Of a stretch of DNA of 64,000 bases, positions 28,322 through 39,579 are shown one piece after another. Source of the DNA: Caulobacter soli (GTDB lineage: Bacteria; Pseudomonadota; Alphaproteobacteria; Caulobacterales; Caulobacteraceae); the NCBI RefSeq assembly GCF_011045195.1, contig NZ_CP049199.1:1302001-1366000 (forward strand), read 5' to 3'. Both the position numbers and the translations under genes were made by a program. Position 1 is the stretch's first letter. Each line of letters opens with the position of its first letter. Below the pieces are notes generated by a model. The model was not told where the DNA came from and did no database searches. It worked only from the letters and a program-made list of their open reading frames with translations.

Positions 28322-29527
28322 TTACAGGCCCTTCCAGACGCGCGCATGGAGCGGGTTGAAGCCCATGCGGTAGACAAGTTCGGCGGGACGCTCGATGTCC
28401 CAGATAGCGAGATCGCAGGCCTTGCCGGCCTCCAGCGTGCCGACGCTCGCCAGCCGCCCGATCGCCCGCGCGGCCTCGCGCGTGACGCCGGCCAAGCATT
28501 CGTCGACGGTCATCCGGAACAGGGTGGCGGCCATGTTCATCGTCAGCAGCAGGCTGGTCAGGGGCGAGGTGCCGGGGTTGCAGTCGGTGGCCAGGGCCAG
28601 CGGCACGCCGGCGGCGCGCAACGCTTCGATCGGCGGCAGCTTGGTCTCGCGCACGAAGTAGAAGGCCCCGGGCAGCAGCACGGCCGTCGTGCCGGCCCTG
28701 GCCATCGCCGCGATCCCGGCGTCGTCCAGATGCTCCAGGTGATCGGCCGACAGCGCCCCGAACTCGGCGGCCAGCGCCGCGCCGTTCAGGTTCGACAGCT
28801 GCTCGGCGTGCAGCTTGACCGGCAGGCCGTGCTCGCGGGCCGCCTGGAATACCCGGCGGGTCTGGGCGGGCGTGAAACCGACGCCCTCGCAGAAGGCGTC
28901 GACCGCGTCGGCCAGGCCCTCAGCGGCGACGGCGGGGATCATCTGGTAGCAGACGTGGTCAATGTAGTCGTCGGGGGCGTCGGCATATTCCGGAGGCAGG
29001 GCGTGGGCGCCGAGGAAGGTCGTGGTCACCGACACGCGGCGCACGTCGGCCAGGGCGCGGGCGGCGCGCAGGCTCTTCAGCTCGTCGTCCAGCGACAGGC
29101 CGTAACCGGACTTGATCTCGATGGTGGTCAGGCCCTCGGCGATCAGGGCGTCCAGGCGGGGCTGGGCGCTGGCGACGAGGTCGGCCCGCGAGGCGGCGCG
29201 GGTGGCCTTCATGGTCGAGACGATGCCGCCGCCGGCCCGGGCGATCGCCTCGTACGAGGCGCCGGCCAGTCGCAGCTCGAACTCGTGGGCGCGGTCTCCG
29301 CCGAAGACCAGGTGGGTGTGCGGGTCGATCAGGCCAGGCGTGATCCAACGGCCTTCGCAGTCGAGGGTCTCGCGGGCCTCGAAGGCGGGGGCTTGCGCGG
29401 CGGGGCCGGCATAGACGATGCGGCCGTCCAGGCTGGCCACGACGCCGTCCTCGACCACGCCGATTCCGGCCTGGCTGGGCGCGAAAGTGGCCAGGCGGGC
29501 CTTGCTCCACACCCGATCGCAGCGCAT
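28322..29527 (-). CDS. hutI: Imidazolonepropionase
   Basis: This ~401-residue amidohydrolase has the metal-binding [17 protein letters not shown], the [10 protein letters not shown] segment near the C-terminus and conserved KSGYGL. It opens the ring of imidazolonepropionate to formimidoylglutamate, the third step. I chose the ATG at 29527; the frame stays open to 29575 but would run into the operator. It is the promoter-proximal gene of the minus arm, 87 bp from the divergent hutF start, with a palindromic HutC-like site in between. Confidence 0.95.
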   Translation of the reverse strand: MRCDRVWSKARLATFAPSQAGIGVVEDGVVASLDGRIVYAGPAAQAPAFEARETLDCEGRWITPGLIDPHTHLVFGGDRAHEFELRLAGASYEAIARAGGGIVSTMKATRAASRADLVASAQPRLDALIAEGLTTIEIKSGYGLSLDDELKSLRAARALADVRRVSVTTTFLGAHALPPEYADAPDDYIDHVCYQMIPAVAAEGLADAVDAFCEGVGFTPAQTRRVFQAAREHGLPVKLHAEQLSNLNGAALAAEFGALSADHLEHLDDAGIAAMARAGTTAVLLPGAFYFVRETKLPPIEALRAAGVPLALATDCNPGTSPLTSLLLTMNMAATLFRMTVDECLAGVTREAARAIGRLASVGTLEAGKACDLAIWDIERPAELVYRMGFNPLHARVWKGL

Positions 29528-29573
29528 GGCCTGGGATCTCCCGACGCCGCTCCGGTCTCTTGCCGGCGGCTTC

Positions 29574-29591
29574 AATATGTATAGACATATT
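29574..29591. promoter_or_regulatory. HutC-type operator between hutI and hutF
   Basis: AATATGT-ATAG-ACATATT is a perfect 7-4-7 inverted repeat centred between the divergent hutI and hutF genes. Its TGT-N4-ACA core resembles known HutC operators, and hutC is encoded at the end of the plus-strand arm. HutC is normally released by urocanate. Confidence 0.75.
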
Positions 29592-29613
29592 CGCTCGACA
29601 CGAGGATTGTCCA

Positions 29614-31107
29614 GTGACCGACGACGCGTTTCCGCCGGAATCCGAACAGGACGACGACGCTCCGATCTACACGCCGCCCGAAGAGGTCACGGCCGCGCCC
29701 GAGGTCGCGCCCGAGCCCGAGCGCCCGCTCCAGGTCGAGCCTTCCTCCGGCCCCCAGACCCTGTGGTTCGAGCAGGCCCTGCTGGCCGACGGCTGGGCCA
29801 GGGATGTGCGGTTCACCCTCGCTGACGGCATGATCGCCCGCGTCGACACCGATGTCGCCCGCCAGTCCGGCGAGACGGCCCACGGCCCGTGCCTGCCGGG
29901 CCTGCCCAACCTGCATAGCCACGCCTTCCAGCGCGCCATGGCCGGCCTCACGGAGACACGCGGCCCGACCGGCGACAGCTTCTGGACCTGGCGCGCGCTG
30001 ATGTACCGCTTCGTCGACCGGCTGGGTCCCGACGAGGTCCAGGCGATCGCGGCCCTGGCCTATATGGAGATGCTGGAGACCGGCTCGACCCGGGTGGGTG
30101 AGTTCCACTACCTGCACCACGACAAGGACGGCGGCGCTTACGCCGACCCCGCCGAGATGGCGGCGCGGATCGCGGCGGCGGCCGGCGAGACGGGCATCGG
30201 CCTGACCTTGCTGCCGGTGTTTTACGCCCACGCCGGCTTCGGCGGCGTCGCACCGGGCGAGGGGCAGCGGCGGTTCATCCACGACGTCGACGGCTATGGC
30301 CGGCTGATCGAGGCCAGCCGCGCGGCGGTCGCGGGCCTGCCCGACGCGGTGGTCGGGATCGCGCCGCACAGCCTGCGCGCCGTCACGGGCGAGGAACTGA
30401 CCGCGATCATTCCGTTGGCCGGCGCGGGCCCGATCCACATTCACATCGCCGAGCAGACCCAGGAGGTCGACGACTGCCTGGCCGCCACGGGCGCGAGGCC
30501 GGTGCGCTGGCTGATGAACAACGCGCCCGTCGACAAGCGCTGGTGCCTGGTGCACGCTACCCACCTGAACGCCATGGAGACCGAGCGCCTGGCCAAGAGC
30601 GGCGCGGTGGCCGGCCTGTGCCCGATCACCGAGGCCAATCTGGGCGACGGCGTCTTCCCGGCCCACGACTATCTGGCGGCCGGCGGCGCGTTCGGGATCG
30701 GCTCGGACAGCAATGTGCTGATCGACGCGGCCGAGGAGCTGCGCACCCTGGAATACGCCCAGCGGCTGACGCGGCGGGCCCGCAACGTGCTGGCCAAGGC
30801 GCCAGGCGGCTCGACGGGCGGGGAGCTGTTCCGCGCGGCGGTCAACGGCGGCGCCCAGGCCCTGGGCGTGGCCGGCGGCCTGCGTCGCGGGCGTCCGGCC
30901 GACTTCCTGACCCTGGATCGCGCTCACCCGGCGATGATCGGCCGCGACGGCGACGCGTTGCTGGACAGCTGGGTGTTCGCCGGGCGACACGGGGCCATCG
31001 ACGGCGTCTGGCGCGGCGGCCGGCAGGTCGTCAGCGGCGGTCGCCACCACGCGCGCGAGGCGATCCTCGCCCGCTATCGGACCGCCTTGAGGAGCGTGCT
31101 GGCTTGA
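29614..31107 (+). CDS. hutF: Formimidoylglutamate deiminase with acidic N-terminal extension
   Basis: This ~497-residue amidohydrolase begins with GTG at 29614 (GAGGA seven bases upstream). The HutF body starts at about residue 48 with [18 protein letters not shown] and shows the metal site [15 protein letters not shown], then IHIHIAEQ and [14 protein letters not shown]. It deaminates formimidoylglutamate to formylglutamate, so HutG is the partner enzyme. The first ~47 residues are an acidic, Pro/Glu-rich tail ([23 protein letters not shown]) absent from typical HutF and probably disordered. It overlaps hutC. Confidence 0.94.
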   Translation: MTDDAFPPESEQDDDAPIYTPPEEVTAAPEVAPEPERPLQVEPSSGPQTLWFEQALLADGWARDVRFTLADGMIARVDTDVARQSGETAHGPCLPGLPNLHSHAFQRAMAGLTETRGPTGDSFWTWRALMYRFVDRLGPDEVQAIAALAYMEMLETGSTRVGEFHYLHHDKDGGAYADPAEMAARIAAAAGETGIGLTLLPVFYAHAGFGGVAPGEGQRRFIHDVDGYGRLIEASRAAVAGLPDAVVGIAPHSLRAVTGEELTAIIPLAGAGPIHIHIAEQTQEVDDCLAATGARPVRWLMNNAPVDKRWCLVHATHLNAMETERLAKSGAVAGLCPITEANLGDGVFPAHDYLAAGGAFGIGSDSNVLIDAAEELRTLEYAQRLTRRARNVLAKAPGGSTGGELFRAAVNGGAQALGVAGGLRRGRPADFLTLDRAHPAMIGRDGDALLDSWVFAGRHGAIDGVWRGGRQVVSGGRHHAREAILARYRTALRSVLA

Positions 31108-31832
31108 GCCGTTTGAGCGTGGACGGGGGAACGCTGTATCAGCGCATTCGCGGCGAGATCGAGGACCTGATCCGTTCGGGCGCCTGGGCGCCGGGGCGCA
31201 AGGTGCCGTCCGAGACCGAGCTGATGGCCCAGTTCGGCTGCGCGCGGATGACCGTCAACAAGGCCATGTCGGCCCTGGCCGAGGCCGGGCTGATCGTTCG
31301 TCGTCGGCGCGCCGGCTCGTTCGTGGCCCGACCGCGCCTGCATTCCACCGTGCTCGACATCCCCGACATCCAGGCGCAGATCGTGGCGCGGGGCGAGGCC
31401 TATCGCTTCGACCTGCTGGACCGTCGACAGCGCAAGCCCAAGGCCGGCGATGTCGACGAGATCGCCCTGGCGGCGGGCGGTGAGCTGCTGGCGTTGCGCG
31501 GCCTGCACGCGGCCGGCGGCCGGCCGTTCGCCCTGGAGGACCGGTTGATCAGCCTGACCGCGGTGCCGGAGGCCGCGACCACCGACTTCGCCGCCGAGCC
31601 GCCGGGCGCCTGGCTGCTGCACCACGTGCCGTGGACCGAAGCCGAGAACCGGATCAGCGCCGTCGGGGCCGAGCCGGCCGTGGCCGAGCTGCTGGCGTTG
31701 GACCCCGGCGCGGCCCTGCTGGCGGTCGAGCGCCGCACCTGGCGGGCGGGCGAGCCGGTGACCTGGGTGCGGCAACTGTTCCCGGGCGAGGCGTATGACC
31801 TGGTGGCCCGGTTCGGGCCGGCGCGGTCTTAA
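31104..31832 (+). CDS. hutC: HutC-type GntR transcriptional repressor
   Basis: This ~242-residue regulator has an N-terminal winged HTH (YQRIRGEIEDLI, GRKVPSETELMAQFGCARMT) and a C-terminal UTRA domain of the HutC subfamily (ALEDRLISLTAVPEA, NRISAVGAEPAVAELL). It should repress the hut genes through the palindrome at 29574 and respond to urocanate. The likely start is TTG at 31104, which overlaps the hutF stop (TTGA) and has GAGGAG nine bases upstream; TTG 31113 and GTG 31119 are alternatives. Its stop codon lies in the end of a family-3 repeat. Confidence 0.92.
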   Translation: MSRLSVDGGTLYQRIRGEIEDLIRSGAWAPGRKVPSETELMAQFGCARMTVNKAMSALAEAGLIVRRRRAGSFVARPRLHSTVLDIPDIQAQIVARGEAYRFDLLDRRQRKPKAGDVDEIALAAGGELLALRGLHAAGGRPFALEDRLISLTAVPEAATTDFAAEPPGAWLLHHVPWTEAENRISAVGAEPAVAELLALDPGAALLAVERRTWRAGEPVTWVRQLFPGEAYDLVARFGPARS

Positions 31833-31968
31833 AACCCGCTCATCCCGGCGAATGCCGGGACCCAGATGGAATGGCTGTGGGGCTGACGCCATGAGCGCAG
31901 AGCCTTTCCAATCATCCACACCGCCATGGGATCTGGGTCCCGGCATTCGCCGGGATGAGCGGGGTTTT
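31831..31968. repeat. Family-3 inverted-repeat element (second copy), probable bidirectional terminator
   Basis: Inverted ends (31831-31867 and 31931-31968) run AAAACCCGCTC to GAGCGGGGTTTT. They give a very long stem flanked by a T tract on both strands. The element fills the whole gap between the convergent hutC and SDR genes and contributes bases to both TAA stop codons. The internal ~60 bp matches the copy at 24028. Confidence 0.88.
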
Positions 31969-32728
31969 ATAAGGACTGCCCGTCGTCCACCGTGAACACC
32001 GAACCCGTCACCGCGCGGGCCGCGTCGGAGGTCAGGTACAGCGCCATGGCCTCCAGGTCTCCGGTCTCCATCAGTCGCTTGCGCGGGAAGCCCGCCACCA
32101 GCTTCGCGCCGCCTTCGCTGTCGAACCAGTCGTCGTTGATCTCGGTCTTGATGTAGCCGGGGCAGAGGACGTTGACGTTGATCCCCTTGCGCGCCCACTC
32201 GCGGGCCAGGCTCTTGCCCATGTGGGCCGTGGCGGCCTTGGACGCGACATAGGCGGTCAGGCCGGGCAGCACCTTGTGGGCGCCGATCGAGGCTACCAGG
32301 ACGATGCGGCCGCGCTGGCTGTCGGCGCTGCCGGCCGCGATCATCCGCCGCGCGCCTTCGCGGGCGGTCAGGAAGACGCCGCGGGTGTTGACCGCCAGCA
32401 CCTTGTCGAAGTCGTCGATGCTGATGTCGAGGGCCGAGCCTTCCAGATTGATCCCGGCGTTGGCGATCACCGAGTCCGGCGCCCCGAACGCGGCCTCGAC
32501 GGCGTCGTAGGCGGCGATGACCGAGGCCTCGTCCTCGACGTCCATGGCGAAGGCCTGGGCGGTTCCGCCGGCGGCGGCGATCTCGGCGACCAGGGCGTGG
32601 AGCTTGTCGGCCCGGCGCGCGGCGGCGGCGACCTTGGCTCCGGCGCTGGCGGCGGCCCGGGCGAGGGCGGCGCCGATGCCGGACGAGGCGCCGGTGATGA
32701 GGACGGTGCGGCCGGCGAGGGGGGTCAT
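31967..32728 (-). CDS. Short-chain dehydrogenase/reductase (SDR)
   Basis: This 253-residue classical SDR has a TGASSGIG nucleotide-binding motif near the N-terminus, NAG at about residue 90, the catalytic Ser in VASIGAHK and the YVASK (YxxxK) pair. The C-terminal GSVFTVDDGQSL is typical. The substrate cannot be inferred; enzymes of this kind act on sugars, alcohols or ketoacids. I chose the ATG at 32728. It is followed at its start side by a family-2 repeat and the GH29 gene, so a link to the carbohydrate locus is possible but unproven. Confidence 0.88.
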   Translation of the reverse strand: MTPLAGRTVLITGASSGIGAALARAAASAGAKVAAAARRADKLHALVAEIAAAGGTAQAFAMDVEDEASVIAAYDAVEAAFGAPDSVIANAGINLEGSALDISIDDFDKVLAVNTRGVFLTAREGARRMIAAGSADSQRGRIVLVASIGAHKVLPGLTAYVASKAATAHMGKSLAREWARKGINVNVLCPGYIKTEINDDWFDSEGGAKLVAGFPRKRLMETGDLEAMALYLTSDAARAVTGSVFTVDDGQSL

Positions 32729-32817
32729 GAGGCGCTTCCTTTTTACGACCATGTGTTCGGCCGTGTCGGGAGACGTCAATCCTTCCGCCGGGGGCGAGGC
32801 GCCAAGCCCCTGACAAG

Positions 32818-32935
32818 CCTCCCCCTGTGGGGGAGGTGTCGGCGAAGCCGACGGAGGGGGGAGTGGTTGAGCGACAACCGTCCTATAACTCCCCCCACCG
32901 ATCGCTACGCGATCGCCTCCCCCACAGGGGGAGGC
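32818..32935. repeat. Paired inverted repeat, family 2 (second copy)
   Basis: Arms 32818-32864 and 32888-32935 repeat CCTCCCCCTGTGGGGGAGG with the same left hairpin (TCGGCGAAGCCGA) and right hairpin (GATCGCTACGCGATC) as at 22521. It ends 4 bp before the GH29 stop codon. Confidence 0.88.
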
Positions 32936-32939
32936 TTTT

Positions 32940-34565
32940 CTAGACCAACCCAGGCCCCGAGATCTTCACCACCGGCGTGAACGCCGGCCGGGCTTCCGGC
33001 AGCGTCACGCGTAGGCCCTTGCCGTCGCGGACAAACTTAAGTTCTCCGCCGCCCAGCAGCTCAACCCGCCGCACCTCGCCCGCGCTCGTCGGACCGGAAA
33101 CGGCCAGGCTCTCGATCACCAGTTCGCCCGTCGGCCAGGCCATCGGCAGGGCGTAGAGGTCGCCGCCCTTGGTCACGAACCGGATGTCGGCGGCCTCGAA
33201 CGGCTTGGCCTTTTCCTCGTTCTGCATGCCCTCGACGAAGCGGGTCGGGCCCTCGCCGTAGATCCGCCAGGGGCGCGAGGCGTAGATGGCCGCGCCGTTG
33301 ACGGCGATCCAGCCGGCCATGCCTTCCAGAACCTTCTCTTCCTTGTCGTCGATCGTGCCGTCGGCGCGCTGGGGGATGGAGACCATCAGGCAGCCGTTCT
33401 TGCTGACCACGTCGATCAGGCGCTGGATCACGTCCTTGGCGCTCTTGTAGCCGTCGTTCTCGTAGAGGGCGCGGTCGTAGTGCCAGTTGCCGATGCAGGT
33501 GTCGGTCTGCCACGGCTCGGGCCGCAGCCGGTCGGAGAAGCCGCGCTCGACGTCCTCGACGATGCCTCGCCGCTGCAGCGGGCTGAGCTTCTTGCCCGTC
33601 ACCACCACGTCGGTCCGGCCATGCCAGGCGCGGGCCTGGTTGTAGTAGTGGGCCGTGGCCGCCAGGCCGGCCTGGCCCAGGGGCAGGGCGTAGTTGTCGA
33701 AATAGACCATGTCGGGCCGATAGCGGTCGACCAGGTCGTTCTGGCGCGCCAGCCAGTTGGCGGTGAACGCCGGATTGTTCGGCGGCGGGGTCTCCAGCCA
33801 TTCGCCGTCGTGCTTGTCGTGCCAGGCGTTGGCGGCGCCGATGCTGTCGATGCCGTCGGGGATGACCATGTTGCGGCCGGTATAGAGCTCCTGCGGATCC
33901 AGGCCCTGCCACCACTGGCCCCGGCCCTGGGCCTTGGTCAGGCGATAGGCGTCGTAGCGCTGGCCCTTCAGCGGGCCCTCGGCGTCGTAGCCATAGGCAG
34001 TCTGCCACCAGTGCCAGGCGTGGGCCGAGTGGTTGGAGACGCCGAACCGCATGCCGTGAGCGCGGGCCACGCGCTCCCAGGTCCCGACGATGTCGCGCTT
34101 GGGGCCCACGCGCATCGTGTTCCAGGCGTGGTGGCGGCTGTCGAAGTTGTCGAGGTTGTCGTGGTGGTTGGCCATCGACATGAAGTATCGGGCCCCGGCG
34201 GCCTGGTACTTCTTCATCAGGGCTTCGGGATCCCAGCGCTCGGCCTTCCAGCGCGGGATGAACTCCATGAAGCCGAACTTGGTCGGGTGGCCGTAGGTCT
34301 TGACGTGGTGCTCGTAGAACGGATTGCCCTGGATATACATCTGGCGGCCGTACCAGTCGCCGAACTCGGGCACGCATTGCGGGCCCCAGTGCGACCAGAT
34401 GCCCAGCTTGGCGTCGCGGAACCAGTCGGGGGCCGTATAGCCCTCGGCCAGCGACTCCCAACTGGGCTGGAAGCCGCCCTTCTTCGGAGCGGCGAGGGCG
34501 GGGGAGGCTGAAGCGGCGGCCAGGCCGGCGCCGAGGTTCAGCAGGTCGCGGCGATTGAGGCTCAT
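32940..34565 (-). CDS. GH29 alpha-L-fucosidase
   Basis: This 541-residue protein has a Tat-like leader (LNRRDLLNLGAGLAAASASPALA) and a GH29 barrel: KLGIWSHWGPQCVPEFGDWYGR, MANHHDNLDNFDSRHHAWN and the probable nucleophile Asp290 in MVYFDNYALPLG. Retaining fucosidases of this family remove alpha-linked fucose from glycans, including the fucosyl-galactose side chain of xyloglucan. It lies 8 bp downstream of the GH74 gene in an apparent operon, which supports the xyloglucan reading. An alternative is general fucose scavenging. Confidence 0.9.
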   Translation of the reverse strand: MSLNRRDLLNLGAGLAAASASPALAAPKKGGFQPSWESLAEGYTAPDWFRDAKLGIWSHWGPQCVPEFGDWYGRQMYIQGNPFYEHHVKTYGHPTKFGFMEFIPRWKAERWDPEALMKKYQAAGARYFMSMANHHDNLDNFDSRHHAWNTMRVGPKRDIVGTWERVARAHGMRFGVSNHSAHAWHWWQTAYGYDAEGPLKGQRYDAYRLTKAQGRGQWWQGLDPQELYTGRNMVIPDGIDSIGAANAWHDKHDGEWLETPPPNNPAFTANWLARQNDLVDRYRPDMVYFDNYALPLGQAGLAATAHYYNQARAWHGRTDVVVTGKKLSPLQRRGIVEDVERGFSDRLRPEPWQTDTCIGNWHYDRALYENDGYKSAKDVIQRLIDVVSKNGCLMVSIPQRADGTIDDKEEKVLEGMAGWIAVNGAAIYASRPWRIYGEGPTRFVEGMQNEEKAKPFEAADIRFVTKGGDLYALPMAWPTGELVIESLAVSGPTSAGEVRRVELLGGGELKFVRDGKGLRVTLPEARPAFTPVVKISGPGLV

Positions 34566-34573
34566 GAAGGGTC

Positions 34574-36769
34574 CTAATTCTTGGCCGGCGACGGATCGCC
34601 GTAGAGGATGCCTCGGCCGTGGACGCCGAGATAGACGCGGCCGAAGCGGGCCGGATCGCCAGTCAGGGCGCGCAGTTCGGCGAAGCCCCAGCGGTTGTCG
34701 TGCAGCTTGATCCAGGTCTTGCCGACGTCGTCGGAGCGGAACACGCCTTCGACCCCGCCGACCTTGCCCCAGACGAACACCGCCGGATGGCTCTGGCCCG
34801 GAGCGGCCTTGCCGAAGCCGACCAGGCCGGCGTCGTCAACGCCGTTGATCGCCTTGAAGTCCGCGCCGCCGTCGGTCGAACGCATCAGGCCCCGGGCGGT
34901 GGGCAGCCAGACCTCACCCTCGATCCCGGGAACGGCCTTCAGCGGTCCGCCGTTCGGCAGGTCGTGGGCCTTGACCTTGAAGGTCTCGCCGCCGTCGAGG
35001 CTGGCCAGCACCGCGCCTTGGGCCGCGTCGTAGATGTAGAACCGCGACGGGTTCACGCGATCGGAGGCGGGGGTGAAGTCAGGGTGGTTGCTCTCGGCGA
35101 CGCCTTGAACGGGACGCCAGGTCTTGCCGTCGTCGCTGGAAACGTAGGGGGCGGCGTTGCGCATGGCCCAGACCATCCGCTTGCCGTCAGCCGACAGGGC
35201 GATGCGGCCGGTGTGGATGTGGGCGTCGCGGGGCGGCGAGCCGGCGAAGGCCGTCCAGGTCTTGCCGCCGTCGGTCGAGCGATAGCCGGCGGTGGGCGTC
35301 GGGTCGCTGGTTCGAACCAGGACGTTCGGCTGCAGTTCGGCGTAGTCGAGGCCGCGATTGGTGCCGCCGTGCGGCTCGAAATAGCGGCTGCCAGAGGCGC
35401 TATCCAGGTCGTCGTGGCGGAAGCCGCCGATGTCGCCGATCGTGCTGACCAGCGCCTCGCCCGGCGGGCTGACCAGCTCCAGGGCGACGGTTTCCTCCAG
35501 CCCCTCGTCGTCGAACCGCCAGTGGGTGCGCCCCGAACGGTCGGCCTCGGTCAGGTCCTTGGTCCGCCACAGGCCGTAGCCGGTGACATAGATCGCCTCG
35601 TCCGGATTGGTCGGGTCGATGTCGACGTCGCCGATCCAGTGGCCCATGGCCCGGCCGGCCTTGGCCTCCAGGCTGCGCACCCACGGCGCGCCGCCGGTGT
35701 CGTGCTGGGACGCCTCGCGCAGGGCCTTCCAGGTCTTGCCGCCGTCGGTGCTGCGGAAGAGGTCGTCGCCCTTCACCCAGCGGTCGAGGGTGGAGACCAC
35801 GATCACGCCCGGATGGCGGGGATCGAGGCTCAGGCCGCCATAGCCGAACACGTCGGTCCCGTCGGGCCTGACCGGGGTGATGTCGGTCCAGGCGCCGGTG
35901 CGCGGATCCAGCGTCCAGACCGCGCCGTCGGTGACGTCGTTGGGACCCAGGCCGTTGCCGTAGGCGACATGGACCTTGCCCTTGGCGTCGATCGCCAGGT
36001 GGTGGGGGACCAGGCTCTTGGGCTGGCCGGCGACCGGAGCCCAGGTCACGCCGCCGTCGATGCTGACCAGCAGGCCGCCGCTCGCCCCGGCGACGCCCGC
36101 ATAGACGGTCGCCGTGGCGCCGGTCTTGGTCGTCTTGCCCGGGGCGAAGGCCACCAGGGTGACGTGGACTTTCGGAAAGCCCTCGACCCGGGCCCAGGTC
36201 TCGCCGTGGTCGGCGCTGCGATAGAGGCCGTCCCTGGCGCCTAGGAACAGCACCGCGCCCTGGGCGGGATCGACCATCAGCCGCTCACCGGTGTTGCGGC
36301 CGTCCTCGTTGCCGCCCAGTTTCACGGGCAGTTCGGCCTTGGCCCAGGTCGCGCCCTGGTCGGTGGAGCGCAGCACGGCTCCGCCGCGCGCCTCGGCGCG
36401 AGTGTATTCGCCGGCGGCCATGTACAGCCGGTTCGGATCATGGGGATCGACCGCCAGGCTCAGCGCCCCGGCCAGTTGGCCGTCGGCGCGGCTCAGGCCA
36501 TCGTTGAGCGCCACCCAGCGGTTGGTCGCCCGGTCCAGGCGATAGGCGCCGCCGATGTCGGTGCGGATATAGACCAGCCCCTTCTTCGTCGGGTGATAGA
36601 CCACGCCGCTGACGAAGCCGCCGCCCAGCACCTCGACGGTGTTCCAGCTGTAGGGCTGGACGACCGGCGGCGCGGCGAGGGCGGGCAGGGCGACGGCGAG
36701 CGCGACGACGGCGGTCGCGGCGAGCAGGGCTTTTACGCGGAACACGGGGCGCTTTCGTCTAGCGGGCAA
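34574..36769 (-). CDS. GH74 xyloglucanase-type glycoside hydrolase
   Basis: This 731-residue secreted protein starts with a basic, hydrophobic signal peptide and contains two seven-bladed propellers rich in Asp-box-like repeats (STDGGKTW, SDDGKTW, SADHGETW). The GH74 signature YIRTDIGGAYRLD with catalytic Asp71 is present, and a second conserved block, HGGTNRGLDYAE, occurs mid-protein. GH74 enzymes cut the beta-1,4-glucan backbone of xyloglucan. It heads the minus-strand arm with GH29; the divergent arm has a GH3 enzyme and an acetylesterase. Confidence 0.93.
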   Translation of the reverse strand: MPARRKRPVFRVKALLAATAVVALAVALPALAAPPVVQPYSWNTVEVLGGGFVSGVVYHPTKKGLVYIRTDIGGAYRLDRATNRWVALNDGLSRADGQLAGALSLAVDPHDPNRLYMAAGEYTRAEARGGAVLRSTDQGATWAKAELPVKLGGNEDGRNTGERLMVDPAQGAVLFLGARDGLYRSADHGETWARVEGFPKVHVTLVAFAPGKTTKTGATATVYAGVAGASGGLLVSIDGGVTWAPVAGQPKSLVPHHLAIDAKGKVHVAYGNGLGPNDVTDGAVWTLDPRTGAWTDITPVRPDGTDVFGYGGLSLDPRHPGVIVVSTLDRWVKGDDLFRSTDGGKTWKALREASQHDTGGAPWVRSLEAKAGRAMGHWIGDVDIDPTNPDEAIYVTGYGLWRTKDLTEADRSGRTHWRFDDEGLEETVALELVSPPGEALVSTIGDIGGFRHDDLDSASGSRYFEPHGGTNRGLDYAELQPNVLVRTSDPTPTAGYRSTDGGKTWTAFAGSPPRDAHIHTGRIALSADGKRMVWAMRNAAPYVSSDDGKTWRPVQGVAESNHPDFTPASDRVNPSRFYIYDAAQGAVLASLDGGETFKVKAHDLPNGGPLKAVPGIEGEVWLPTARGLMRSTDGGADFKAINGVDDAGLVGFGKAAPGQSHPAVFVWGKVGGVEGVFRSDDVGKTWIKLHDNRWGFAELRALTGDPARFGRVYLGVHGRGILYGDPSPAKN

Positions 36770-36890
36770 GGGCAGGGTGAACGGCCGCGCCGGCCGTCAG
36801 GCCAATTCCAAATCCCCGCATGTCGTCGCTCGCCCGGTCGTTTCTATTTGTCACACAAATTAGACCGTGTATGGATCGCCGTCGAGCCTT

Positions 36891-36906
36891 TAGATACCGG
36901 TACCAA
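36891..36906. promoter_or_regulatory. Candidate LacI-family operator between GH74 and GH3 genes
   Basis: TAGATACCGGTACCAA contains the palindrome TACCGGTA (36895-36902). Such CCGG-centred dyads are common LacI-family operators for sugar regulons. It lies in the 205-bp divergent gap and about 75 bp upstream of the GH3 start. Confidence 0.45.
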
Positions 36907-36974
36907 CGGCAAGGCCTGATTGCCCAGGGCGCGCCGGCATGCCAATGACAGCGTTGTCGTAGTCCAATGATAAG

Positions 36975-39443
<2,469 letters not shown>

Positions 39444-39449
39444 ATAAGT

Positions 39450-39552
39450 CCAACATCCCGGCGAAGGCCGGGACCCAAGCTGAGTTGGTGGTTTCGTTCT
39501 GAGATTCAAAGGCCCACGCCGCTTGGGTCCCGGCCTTCGCCGGGATGTTGGG
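39450..39552. repeat. Paired inverted repeat, family-3-related
   Basis: Inverted ends CCAACATCCCGGCGAAGGCC (left) and its complement (right, to 39552) share the core CATCCCGGCG...CCGGGACCCA with families 3 and 4, but the outer bases and interior differ. It lies between the GH3 and esterase genes, both on the plus strand. Confidence 0.85.
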
Positions 39553-39579
39553 CGTGTGGGATGTGAAAAGGCTGTGTCC

